This document shows, in pieces, positions 39,032 to 48,387 of a DNA stretch of 56,920 nucleotides. The stretch comes from Bodo saltans (lineage: Eukaryota; Euglenozoa; Kinetoplastea; Eubodonida; Bodonidae). Location of the stretch: assembly GCA_001460835.1 (NCBI GenBank), contig CYKH01001877.1:1-56920 (forward strand). The letters are read 5' to 3'. Position 1 is the first letter of the stretch; each line of letters starts with the position of its first letter. Below the pieces are notes generated by a model. That model was not told where the DNA came from. It saw nothing but the letters and a program-made list of their open reading frames with translations, and searched no databases. The translations under genes were made by a program, and so were the position numbers.

Positions 39032-40396
39032 ATGGACATCGGAAACATTGATAGTGCTGCCGACTTACTCTTCGGAGATGGTGCTGAAGACACCGTACCG
39101 CAGGATATCACGTGCCAGGACGACGTCTTTGACATCGCCTTTCACCCGTCTGCGCCCTTTCTCGCTATCGGCATGATCTCTGGCACAGTCGATATTCACG
39201 AGTATAAAGGCCCTAACTCCAAGTACATTCTGCAAGTCCCCAACATTCACACGGCTGGCATCACCGGTATGGAGTTCACTGAGACGGGCTCACATTTGGT
39301 GACGGTCAGCAGCGACAAGTCTATCAACGTACTTGACTGCTCCACGCAGCAAAGCGTCATTAAAGTGAAGGCAGGGAAGTCCAACCCCCACAAGCATGGC
39401 GTCAGCTCTGTCAACATCTGCAGTGAAGTCCTTGTGGCGACAGGTGATGACGACGGTCTTATCGCCTTATGGGATATGCGAGAGCAGAAGCCGGTTGGAA
39501 AATATCACGAGCATGGCGACACTGTTTTCCAAATGTTGTTCTTCTCGGAGGTCAACCAAATTGTGAGCTGCAGCGGTGATACTTGCCTTGGTGTGTATGA
39601 CTTGCGTATGCGCAAAATTGTGGATTACAGCGTCAAGCGAAACGATGAGCTCACCTGCATTGCGTTCATTCCGGAGACCGATGGCATCATTTGCGGCACG
39701 CCTAATGGGTCTCTTCCGATGTGGAAATACGGCTCATGGACTCGTCCATTTGACGTGTTTGATAACCATCCTAAGGAGTGCGACACGATCATGACGTACA
39801 ACGATAACATTGTCATGACCGGCGCGTGCGATGGTGTGGTCCGAGTGATTCAAGTGTTCCCTGTGAAGAGAAATCTGTGCCATTTAGGAGGCAATACTCG
39901 GCGACAAGGCATCAGCAAAATTCGTTGCAGCCACGACCGTAACATGATTGCTGTCAGCGGCACAGATAAGGTCGTGCAGTTCATCGACATTTCATTCTTA
40001 GCCGATGACCAGCAGCTGGACAAACTTCGTTCTAAAGCGGAACAGCGCCATCTTGCAACCCTGCGCGAGGCAACTGATGAAGCGGAGGAGATCGCCCTTC
40101 GCGAGAAGATGGCGGAGGCGGAAGAGGACAGCGACTGGTCTGACGCAGACTCTGAAATGGACAGCAGCGAAGATGAGGATGACAGCGACAAGGAGGAAGG
40201 CGAAGAGGGCGAGGACAACGATAACGAAGAAGAAGCCGCCCCTCAAAAAACCGCTCGCCAAGTCAAACGCGAGCGTGTGGCAGCGGCAAAGTGGCTAAAG
40301 GACGAGAAGAGAAAGACGGTCAATTTCCAATACGAACGTAAGAGGAGGCGTGTGCAAGGATTCTGGGGAGACCTTAATTCTCATGAAGATTACTGA
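39032..40396 (+). CDS. WDR55/Jip5 WD-repeat protein
   Basis: This 454-residue protein is a single WD40 propeller of about seven repeats over residues 27-330, for example FDIAFHPSAPFLAIGMISGT, LVTVSSDKSINVLD, VATGDDDGLIALWDMR and VSCSGDTCLGVYDLR. A strongly acidic tail (residues 365-405) and a basic C-terminus (KRKRRRVQGFWGDL) follow. The order and wording of the repeats match WDR55/Jip5, a nucleolar factor needed for rRNA processing. The gene sits downstream of NAP in the same orientation. The alternative would be another nucleolar WD protein, but the SGDTCLGVYD repeat supports WDR55. Confidence 0.85.
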   Translation: MDIGNIDSAADLLFGDGAEDTVPQDITCQDDVFDIAFHPSAPFLAIGMISGTVDIHEYKGPNSKYILQVPNIHTAGITGMEFTETGSHLVTVSSDKSINVLDCSTQQSVIKVKAGKSNPHKHGVSSVNICSEVLVATGDDDGLIALWDMREQKPVGKYHEHGDTVFQMLFFSEVNQIVSCSGDTCLGVYDLRMRKIVDYSVKRNDELTCIAFIPETDGIICGTPNGSLPMWKYGSWTRPFDVFDNHPKECDTIMTYNDNIVMTGACDGVVRVIQVFPVKRNLCHLGGNTRRQGISKIRCSHDRNMIAVSGTDKVVQFIDISFLADDQQLDKLRSKAEQRHLATLREATDEAEEIALREKMAEAEEDSDWSDADSEMDSSEDEDDSDKEEGEEGEDNDNEEEAAPQKTARQVKRERVAAAKWLKDEKRKTVNFQYERKRRRVQGFWGDLNSHEDY

Positions 40397-40550
40397 GTAA
40401 CGAAAGACAGAATGTGAAAGATGACGATTAAAACCCAATTCGCTTAATACTGCAAGGTGTGTAGTGTGTTTGCTCCGTTTCGCCACCAAAATAATATCAA
40501 CAACAAAAATTTCAAAATTTCTGGCAGATTTGCTTGTTTTAGCCTCAAGA

Positions 40551-40575
40551 TTGTTCTTTTTTTTTCTCATTGAAG
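40551..40575 (+). promoter_or_regulatory. Putative trans-splice acceptor of the Cys-rich gene
   Basis: TTGTTCTTTTTTTTTCTCAT is followed by TGAAG, with AG at 40574-40575, 24 bases before the ATG at 40599. An alternative AG lies at 40591-40592. Confidence 0.45.
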
Positions 40576-40598
40576 TATTTTTCGTGAATTAGGAACCC

Positions 40599-41003
40599 AT
40601 GCCCCCAAAGAAGGACGAAGCACCAAAGCCAAAAAAGAAGGCCGAGCTTCCCAAGGATATGTGTGGTTGCGGTGTGAACACCTACATTCCCCCACCCAAG
40701 GGAAAGAAGAAGAAGGTGGTTCTCATTGAACATCGCCCAGACTGCACGTTCCAGCGAGCCACCTGCAATCGTTACCCACACCTTCCCAAATGTAGTGTCT
40801 GTGAAGACCTCTGTGAATATTGTAGTGGCATTAACTACTGGTGCCCTCATTGCATGGAGAACCGATGCTTGTTCCGCAACAAGCGAGACGTCCTAGGCTG
40901 GGGGCCGAAAAAGGACGATGCTGCAGGAAGACCCAGCACGACGGCTGATATGAACATGACCATGTCCGCACCGCCTTCCGCCGTAGGTGGACCAAAGAAG
41001 TAG
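40599..41003 (+). CDS. Small Cys-rich, probably zinc-binding protein
   Basis: This 134-residue protein starts with a Lys/Pro-rich basic stretch. It has eleven Cys in pairs: MCGCG, CTF...CNRY, CSVCEDLCEYCSG, YWCPHC and NRCLF. The CxxC pairs (CSVC, CEYC, CPHC) suggest one or two zinc sites. I do not recognise the family. It looks intact, with a good pyrimidine tract before it. A nucleic-acid or protein-binding role would be inference. Confidence 0.6.
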   Translation: MPPKKDEAPKPKKKAELPKDMCGCGVNTYIPPPKGKKKKVVLIEHRPDCTFQRATCNRYPHLPKCSVCEDLCEYCSGINYWCPHCMENRCLFRNKRDVLGWGPKKDDAAGRPSTTADMNMTMSAPPSAVGGPKK

Positions 41004-41754
41004 AGAGACGCGCGTCACTCACACGTCCTCTCGTTTTATTTTGATTTTCTTCGCACACACACACACACACACCCACAACACAGCACCAAGTGAAGTGCAA
41101 GCGCACTTTGCTTGCGACCGTTTAGATGTAAACAAAAAGAGAGAAGTATGAGGAGGGGGCAATCGTTTTCTTTGTGGACACACCCCGCACCTGTCAAAGC
41201 ACACATTGCGCCGCTAAAGCATCGATGTGCGTCTTTGATTTCTATTTCTTTGTATTGTCAATTATTGAGCAAAAAATTGCACGATGTATTTCGTTGTGGC
41301 TGTCACACTTCTCGAATTTTGTTTGCTCGTTTGCTATTTTCTTTCTTTCGCCCTCACAAGTAAATCGAATTTTCGAGAAGGTAGATAACAAACACAATTT
41401 AGAGTGGTGGCTGTAACGCGACAAAAATCATCAAAATATTCTTTTGGATTGTGATTGTAATTTTCACGTCCCGTGCTCTTCGTTGTCTGTTCAAACACGC
41501 AACACACACCACAAAAAAACACAGAGGAGAGTCAAAAAGAAAGTCTTGCACTTCCTCACACAAAAAAGTTCCATTCTCCACACAAAAAAGGCAAAAGGGA
41601 GTGAATCGGACGACTACTGAGTCACCACATCAACAAATTATCAAAGCCAGTGAGGTACTCTCTTTCAGTACCACACAAAGCACAAAGAAAAGGAATTTTT
41701 TAAAAGAATCTCTCAACAGTAATAGTGTAATATTGCTATCAACCAACGTGTCTT
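41004..41754. other. Intergenic spacer of 750 bp
   Basis: I see no gene. It contains a (CA)n tract at about 41053-41072. Small open frames here lack any motif. The last 300 bases are A-rich and precede the flavodoxin-module gene. Confidence 0.45.
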
Positions 41755-43662
41755 ATGAAAGGACCCCTGTACATCCTTTACGCATCCCAAAGCGGAAATG
41801 CTGAAACGATTGCATAGCAACTGCATTGTGACGCTGAGGCCAACGGTGTCGTCATTTCTGCCGATAGCTGCATCGTTATGACCCTCGATGCTTTCGAAAA
41901 GAAAGGCATCCTCTCAAAGCACGCAGCAGACGGCTCAACGTCGATGCTGACGCTGGTGATCGTCTGCAGCACAACAGGCGACGGCGAGGTGCCCGACAAC
42001 GGAGCCAAGTTCAAGCGCTACCTCCGCAACACCACCGACAAGTTTGTGAATGTACGGTTCACAATGCTTGCCCTTGGGGACACGAACTACAACAGCTTCT
42101 GCCTTGGTGGCAAGTACATTGACCAGAAGCTGGAGGCCCAGGGTGCCACCCGATTCTACCCGCGTGGTGAGGCGGACGATGCGATGGGGCTGGACACCGT
42201 CGTGGACCCCTGGATTGCTGGGCTTTGGGGAGCGCTCAAGATCGTCGATAGTGCTCCCCTCGCAGTCCCTGCACCTGTTGCTCCAAGCATCGTGCTAAGA
42301 GCTACTCCGGATAAAGGACCACTGTATTTTCTGTACGCCTCCCAAACTGGCAACTCCGAAACCATTTCAAAGCAACTCCACTGTGATGCAGAAGCAAAGG
42401 GGGCGTGGCGAGGTAACCAGGCCGAAAACTCTTCACCCTTCGTCGCTGTCATGACGATTGATGCTTTCGAAAAGAAAGGCATCCTCTCAAAGCACGCAGC
42501 AGACGGCTCGACGTCGATGCTGACGCTGGTGATCGTCTGCAGCACAACAGGCGACGGCGAGGTGCCCGACAACGGAGCCAAGTTCAAGCGCTACCTCCGC
42601 AACACCACTGACAAGTTTGTGAATGTACGGTTCACAATGCTTGCCCTCGGGGACACGAACTACAACAGCTTCTGTCTTGGCGGCAAATACATTGACCAGA
42701 AGCTGGAGGCCCAGGGCGCCACCCGATTCTACCCGCGCGGTGAGGCGGACGATGCGATGGGGCTGGACACCGTCGTGGACCCCTGGATTGCTGGGCTTTG
42801 GGGAGCATTGGAGAACTTAGAGGCAACAGCGCCAATTGAAACATTTCAGCAATCGGAAGAGCCGCACTTGCCGATGGACACGCCTCTCAAGACAGTCATC
42901 CTTTACGACCCAGACACGCCAGGCCTGCAGCACCTCGCTGCCTTTCTGTTCGAGCAAATTCTGGACTTAGGAGGCGTCGCCGCAATCTGCCCCATGAGCC
43001 ACGCCTCAGAAGCAGCGCTCAACTCATTGAGCCCTCAAGCGTTGTTGTTCCTGTGGGGCACCGGGAAGAAGACCTCTACGCTGTGCAACATTTGTCAAGC
43101 GCACCATCGAAAGCGTGTCGAGGCGGCAGCAACATCGTCCCTCCTTGGGTTCGCTATCAACACTCCCAACCTTCAATCGCCCAAGGACATTAACACCGCG
43201 TCCTTCGCCTCGTGGCTGAGCACCTCCACATCCGTGTTGTGCTACGCATCTCTTGGCGTGGTTGTATCACCGGAATCCCAACCGCAACTAAGTTTGGTCG
43301 ACACTGCGGTCACTGCTGTGCTTCAGAACTCCAGCTCCCGTAGGCTTGTGGATCTTGGCAGTAAATTTTTGAGACAGAATGGCACAATCACAACGACGAG
43401 TAACACCACGACCCCTGGGCACTCCTTTCAGTTCGCGTTCCATCGGCAAGATGTCTTCACGTGGTGCCAGCTCCTGCTGGATTATCTCCCAGGCATCGTG
43501 GCCGATATCAAAGCCATCACCACCTCGTTGGAGGCCGCTACGTTCCCATCCCTTTTTTGTGATGGAACTTCGTCGTCGTCGTCGCCAAACACCCAAAAGG
43601 TGGACGGGTCGTCACCCGTCGGCACGCCCATCATCGCAAACATCCCGGCCCAAGGACATTAA
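41755..43662 (+). CDS. Multi-flavodoxin diflavin reductase, 5' part with an in-frame TAG
   Basis: The frame starts at ATG 41755 (MKGPLYILYASQSGNAET), hits TAG at 41815-41817, and is otherwise open to 43662. After the TAG the first possible ATG is 41878. Module 1 (to about 42240) and module 2 (about 42322-42825) are flavodoxin domains with all FMN loops: ASQ[ST]GN[AS]E, STTGDGEVPDNGAKF and LGDTNYNSFC. Module 3 (from about 42889) keeps the fold length but has lost the loops (LYDPDTPGLQ). The TAG replaces the codon that is Lys (AAG) in module 2 (ETISKQLHCDAE), so a single A-to-T change explains it. The 3' part continues at 43649 after a frame-shifting duplication. Together the two parts look like one gene of nearly 2000 codons. 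Confidence 0.75.
41878..42811 (+). repeat. Tandem duplication of a flavodoxin module
   Basis: The 361-bp block 41878-42238 is repeated at 42451-42811 (573-bp period, 191 codons, in frame) with very few substitutions. The sequence upstream of the blocks is more diverged. This points to recent duplication or gene conversion within the gene. Confidence 0.85.
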
Positions 43663-44152
43663 CACCGCGTCCTTTGCCTCGTGGCTAAGCACCGCCACAT
43701 CCGTGTTGTGCTACGCATCTCTTGGCGTAGTCGTATCACCGGAATCCCAACCGCAACTAAGTTTGGTCGACACTGCGGTCACTGCTGTGCTTCAGAACTG
43801 CGGCTCCCGTCGGCTTGTGGATCTTGGCAGCAAAGTGTTGAGACAGGCGGCAGCCACCACGCCAAACCTCATCAGCAGCAATAATGGCACAATCTCAACG
43901 ACGAGTAACACCACAGCCCCTGGGCACTCCTTTCAGTTCGCGTTCCATCGGCAAGATGTCTTCACGTGGTGCCAGCTCCTGCTGGATTATCTCCCAGGCA
44001 TCGTGGCCGATATCAAAGCCATCACCACCTCGTTGGAGGCCGCTACGTTCCCATCCCTTTTTTGTGATGGCACTTCGTCGTCGTCGTCGCCAAACACCCA
44101 AAAGGTGGACGGGTCGTCACCCGTCGGCACGCCCATCATCGCAAACATCCCG
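43180..44152 (+). repeat. Imperfect tandem duplication (469/504 bp) breaking the reductase frame
   Basis: 43180-43648 is repeated at 43649-44152, with scattered substitutions and a 36-base insertion of 12 codons in copy 2. The join at 43648/43649 moves the reading frame from 1 to 2. If one copy is removed the gene is open from 41878 to 48109. This pattern fits two haplotypes joined end to end or a true unequal crossover. Confidence 0.85.
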
Positions 44153-47100
44153 CTGTTGCCAAAACAAACAACGTCTCACCACAGTGCCGTCACCAAAGGA
44201 GGCAATGCAGCCTCATCGTCGTCCTCCAAGCAGCCAGCCACCCGGCCAGATCATCTTGTCCACTCGGTCCTGTCACGGAACGTGTTTCTGTACACTGGCA
44301 ACGCTAGTCACTTTGTCGTCACTGTCGCGCACGACCTGCATAGTCAAGGGCAGCGCAGGGGATATGACGGCGTGATTACCGAGCTTGAAAACTTCAAGAA
44401 AGTTGGTTTCCCGAGAAGTGCCAGTTTTGTGTTTGTTGTGGGTCCAGACTTTGCAGGTCTGCCAAAATCGGTCGCGAAGTTTTTCAAAGCAATGAAGAAG
44501 TTCCAAGCCGAAACGACCAACAACAAGCCTGTGATGGACTCAGTGAAGTTCGCTATACTTGGTATCGATGATCGCCGCACCACGACGAACTTTAATTTCA
44601 CTGCTCTGGAGTTAGAGTGCACCCTCCTCGGCCTTGGTGCTCGAAAGATTCACGCCACCGCACTGGTGGATGTTGGAGGCAATGAGGAATCCATGCAGCA
44701 AATTGTGACGACGTGGTCCGAAGGATTGTGGTACAGCCTCGCTAGCCCAATGTCCAGCGTTGCGTACATTGACGCCCCATCCACGCAGTACACCCCTGTC
44801 GCAAGCAGCAGCGCTGATGGGACTACTGCAACACCGACGGAACCACAGCATGCGTCATCATCGTTCTTCCCATGGGAGCCAGTGCAGCTCCGCACAGAAG
44901 CGGTCGCAGATATGAATGTACTGTTGTTGTACTCCTCAGCAGGTATCGCCAAGACGATTGCACTGCAGGCTCGTGCAGAGGCCGACCAAATGGGAGTTCG
45001 CACGGAGTTGCTTTCCTTCTCCAAGGCTGCTCGGCGCGGCACAGAGTTGCTGCTCAAGCACAGCTGCATTGTATCCTTCGTGGAGTGCGCTCCTGGTAGC
45101 GGCGAGTCGCTCGCAGGAGGCCGCAGTTGGAGGCGGTATCTGATGAGTATGATTCACGCTCCCGACCTGATGTCCCACATTCACTTTGCCGTCCTCGCTG
45201 TTGGTAGCTGTGGTGAAGGCGACGACAACAACAACAGTTCCCCCTCGGACAAGCCCCATCGCGCGGCAATCTCCATCTCTGACCGGATGAGCGAGCTGCA
45301 AGGGAACCGGGTGTTTCCTGTCACGCCATTGGCGCATTTGTCGCAACTGTACTCTATCGGTATGCCTTGGTTCCGTGGTGTGTTGTCTGCGTTCTCCAAT
45401 TTGGTCGTGCAAGGCGGCAAGCTGGTGTCTCCTGCACTTTCGCCGCAAATGCATCCTGGTGGGGGAGTAGGCGACAATGACGATCTCCCACTTGTGCGGT
45501 TGCCTCCGTCTGCTCGCCCCTCATCGGCTGCGTCGTCAGCCGTGTCGATCTTATTTTTGTATGGCTCCGTGACTGGAAATGCAGAAGCTATCGCGCGTGA
45601 TTTGCATGGTGAAGCCCTTCAAGTCGCCGGTGTCCATTCGCGTGTGGCCTCGCTGAATCAATTCGAAAAAATGAAGTTTCTCTCCACAACATACGTGGTC
45701 GTTGTCTGCTCAACCACCTGCACCCTGGAGGGAGTCGGTGGAGCATTTCCAAACAACGCCCTTCGGTTTGTGAAGTATCTCGACACCAATGCTAAAACAA
45801 CAACGGAATTGCTGTCCAACGTTCAGTTTGCCGTACTTGCTTTAGGTAGCCGGAAGTACCCGTCAACTTTCTGTGCGGCTGGCATTGCCATCGATGATCG
45901 TCTGCATTCCCTTGGTGGGCAACGGCTGATTGAAGTAGGTTGTGCTGATGAAGTGGAAGGGCTTGACATCACTGTGGAAGCATGGCGCAAGAAGCTATTC
46001 GATGCTGTCTTGTGGATGTCCAAAGATTCTGTCTCGGTATCGCCCGCACCACTGTCGGCGATGCCCACGCCGAATCTGAAGCCGAGTGTTCCACCATTCG
46101 GCACGATCACTGGAAGTTCTCCATTGCACGACGGGAGTAGCGCTGTGGATGACGGCACTCTTGTCATTCCTGCCCTTCTGGACATGCCAGGTGCGCTCAA
46201 CACCACAGTCTTAGCCTCCACAACAGCAACGATGACAATTACCAAGCTTCCTCGTGTTCTTATTCTGTTTGGATCTCAGAAGGGGAACGCGGAGGCCATC
46301 GCTGGGCACATGCACCAACAATTCCAAGATCACTCCGAATTGTACGACACGCTGGAAATTGGACCGCTCAATGACTTTGAATCACTTCATTGGCGCAGGT
46401 ACCAAGTGCTGCTGATAGTATGCTCCACAACAGGAGAGGGGGAATTCCCAGACAACTCCTACCTGTTCTACAAATTCCTCCGAAAGCCCCACCCTGAAGA
46501 TCTTTTAAATGGAATGAAGTATGCGGTACTTGGATTGGGAGATACAAACTACTCTCGTTTCTGCCAAGCTGCCAAGACACTGGACAGAAGGCTGGAGGAG
46601 GTGGGCGCATCCCGCTTTTATGCTCGTGGTGAAGCGGACGATGCGTTCAGCCTGGAGGCAGTGGTGGAACCTTGGATCGAAAACTTGTGGCCTGCGCTGA
46701 AACGAGCAACGACGCAGCAGCAACCTCTCAACAGAACGGTCAGCAGCGCGCTAAAAGAGAGCACTTCCCTTGTCGCTGGAGAAAGCGGCGCACTGTCTCC
46801 CAGTCTCAGTGCAGGGCGTAGCGGTCGTGTTGTTCAAGCTCCAAGGTCTGACACGTCCACTAGCACGACAGCAACGGAAAGGATGCTGACCAAAACGCTT
46901 GGCAATACAAAGACCGTCACGGCGCGTATTCGAGGTTGGCGGAAGTTGACCGGTGACGCATCTCAGCACACCGTCATCCATCTGGACATGGAAGTACCTC
47001 CCGCCACCAAGTGGTCCCCTGGCGACACGGTGTCGATCCTTCCGTGCAATGAAACTGGAGAAGTGGAAGCAATCTTGCAACGGTTGAAGACAGACGGAGA

Positions 47101-48109
47101 TGAACCGTTCCTCCCACCCAATGCACTTGGCGTGTCAAGCTTGTTCCCAGGATCCCCACTGTACTCGCGGATTTCGTATCCCATCACGAATCGAGACGTT
47201 CTGTCGCAAGTGGTGTCTCTTCGCATTCAACGCACAAGTCTCAAGTCCATTTTATCCGTGTTGATGGGCGGAACAGACGATCCCACGGAGAAGACCCTCT
47301 TAGCATCATGGAGCCCTGCTATCACCGACCGTGTCACTCTCCTCACATTGCTACGGAAGTTTAATCACACGCAACCGTTGTTCCGTCACGTGGTGGAGCA
47401 CTTGATGGTGTTACAGCCTCGGTCCTACTCCATCTGCTCATCTCAGCTCGTTGATCCCACGTGCCTCTCCATTTGTTTTAAGGTCGAACCCTTCGGCCTC
47501 TGTACCAATTGGATGTACAAACTATGCAAGTTTACGTCGTCATCCCCCGCTGGTGTTGCCGCGGAGATTCCTTTAGCATTCCGAGAGACGGCGGAGTTTA
47601 GGGTGCCGACAGATGTGCATATCCCCCTTATTCTCATTGGGCCTGGTACTGGTGTTGCGCCATTTATTTCCTTTTTGCAGCATCGCAGGTGCATGATGCG
47701 GCAGCTCGGCATCGCATCTCCTGGAGAAGCGCACTTGTTTTTTGGATGTCAAACCGCTGCTGATTATCTCTACCACGCTGAACTTGACAATTTCCTTACA
47801 GACTCTACCCTCAAGCAGCTTCATGTTGCCTTCTCGCAGCTGCTATTAGGACCCAAGACCATGCCTCCGGTCTACGTTCAAGACAAGTTGCAAGAAATTG
47901 GGCAGCACTTGTGTGACTTGATGATGCACCACAATGCACATATTTTTGTATGCGGCGATGCAGAGCCTTACGCGCGTGATGTGCATCGAGTGTTGATTGA
48001 CATGCTGGAGCTGCACCTTCGGTGGAGCACAAGTCGTGCGACGCAATACATTGAGGCGATGGCCGAGGATGGGCGTTATCAGCGTGATATTTGGACCTCG
48101 TCGTGGTGA
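43379..48109 (+). CDS. Multi-flavodoxin diflavin reductase, main part (modules 3-7 plus FAD/NADPH domain)
   Basis: Only the sequence from 43649 onward is in the natural frame; 43379 is an out-of-frame ATG in the first duplicate. Modules 4 (about 44268-44740) and 5 (about 44905-45420) are flavodoxin-like without FMN loops. Module 6 (45538-46020) keeps GSVTGNAE. Module 7 (46249-46700) keeps GSQKGNAE, STTGEGEFPDN and LGDTNYSRFC. The reductase part then follows, with FAD motif QPRSYSICSS, LILIGPGTGVAPFISFLQHR, LFFGCQTAADYLYHAEL and FVCGDAEPYARDV. The end GRYQRDIWTSSW carries the aromatic C-terminus. This is a cytochrome P450 reductase / methionine synthase reductase type enzyme, which normally has one flavodoxin domain. 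In the NADPH site AFSR is replaced by AFSQ, and the Lys of the phosphate site is not seen. Electron flow from nicotinamide to FAD to FMN is known of the family. The use of extra modules is unknown. Confidence 0.85.
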   Translation: MAQSQRRVTPRPLGTPFSSRSIGKMSSRGASSCWIISQASWPISKPSPPRWRPLRSHPFFVMELRRRRRQTPKRWTGRHPSARPSSQTSRPKDINTASFASWLSTATSVLCYASLGVVVSPESQPQLSLVDTAVTAVLQNCGSRRLVDLGSKVLRQAAATTPNLISSNNGTISTTSNTTAPGHSFQFAFHRQDVFTWCQLLLDYLPGIVADIKAITTSLEAATFPSLFCDGTSSSSSPNTQKVDGSSPVGTPIIANIPLLPKQTTSHHSAVTKGGNAASSSSSKQPATRPDHLVHSVLSRNVFLYTGNASHFVVTVAHDLHSQGQRRGYDGVITELENFKKVGFPRSASFVFVVGPDFAGLPKSVAKFFKAMKKFQAETTNNKPVMDSVKFAILGIDDRRTTTNFNFTALELECTLLGLGARKIHATALVDVGGNEESMQQIVTTWSEGLWYSLASPMSSVAYIDAPSTQYTPVASSSADGTTATPTEPQHASSSFFPWEPVQLRTEAVADMNVLLLYSSAGIAKTIALQARAEADQMGVRTELLSFSKAARRGTELLLKHSCIVSFVECAPGSGESLAGGRSWRRYLMSMIHAPDLMSHIHFAVLAVGSCGEGDDNNNSSPSDKPHRAAISISDRMSELQGNRVFPVTPLAHLSQLYSIGMPWFRGVLSAFSNLVVQGGKLVSPALSPQMHPGGGVGDNDDLPLVRLPPSARPSSAASSAVSILFLYGSVTGNAEAIARDLHGEALQVAGVHSRVASLNQFEKMKFLSTTYVVVVCSTTCTLEGVGGAFPNNALRFVKYLDTNAKTTTELLSNVQFAVLALGSRKYPSTFCAAGIAIDDRLHSLGGQRLIEVGCADEVEGLDITVEAWRKKLFDAVLWMSKDSVSVSPAPLSAMPTPNLKPSVPPFGTITGSSPLHDGSSAVDDGTLVIPALLDMPGALNTTVLASTTATMTITKLPRVLILFGSQKGNAEAIAGHMHQQFQDHSELYDTLEIGPLNDFESLHWRRYQVLLIVCSTTGEGEFPDNSYLFYKFLRKPHPEDLLNGMKYAVLGLGDTNYSRFCQAAKTLDRRLEEVGASRFYARGEADDAFSLEAVVEPWIENLWPALKRATTQQQPLNRTVSSALKESTSLVAGESGALSPSLSAGRSGRVVQAPRSDTSTSTTATERMLTKTLGNTKTVTARIRGWRKLTGDASQHTVIHLDMEVPPATKWSPGDTVSILPCNETGEVEAILQRLKTDGDEPFLPPNALGVSSLFPGSPLYSRISYPITNRDVLSQVVSLRIQRTSLKSILSVLMGGTDDPTEKTLLASWSPAITDRVTLLTLLRKFNHTQPLFRHVVEHLMVLQPRSYSICSSQLVDPTCLSICFKVEPFGLCTNWMYKLCKFTSSSPAGVAAEIPLAFRETAEFRVPTDVHIPLILIGPGTGVAPFISFLQHRRCMMRQLGIASPGEAHLFFGCQTAADYLYHAELDNFLTDSTLKQLHVAFSQLLLGPKTMPPVYVQDKLQEIGQHLCDLMMHHNAHIFVCGDAEPYARDVHRVLIDMLELHLRWSTSRATQYIEAMAEDGRYQRDIWTSSW

Positions 48110-48387
48110 TGATGAGGTGGCACACAACGCACATTCGTCGCTTGCATCTCTTACAAGGTTGCGCACACGCTCACATATTCCAATTTTCGTGTATCCACCC
48201 TTGAAATATGCTCGACGTCCTTGCTTGGGAATTCTAATTTCGAGGATAGAAAACGTAAATCACCATTGACCGCTTGCAACATAAAAGTATTACGATGTAG
48301 TTTATCGATGCGAGTCAATTTTTTTTTCCGTTGCTTTCTTCAAAAAATCCAATCGGCGAAAACTTCAGGAACATAAAGGCTTACAAT

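Noticed and set aside
41755-48109. A genome using TAG as a sense codon
   Set aside because: Several other genes in the window end properly at TAG and only one internal TAG is seen.
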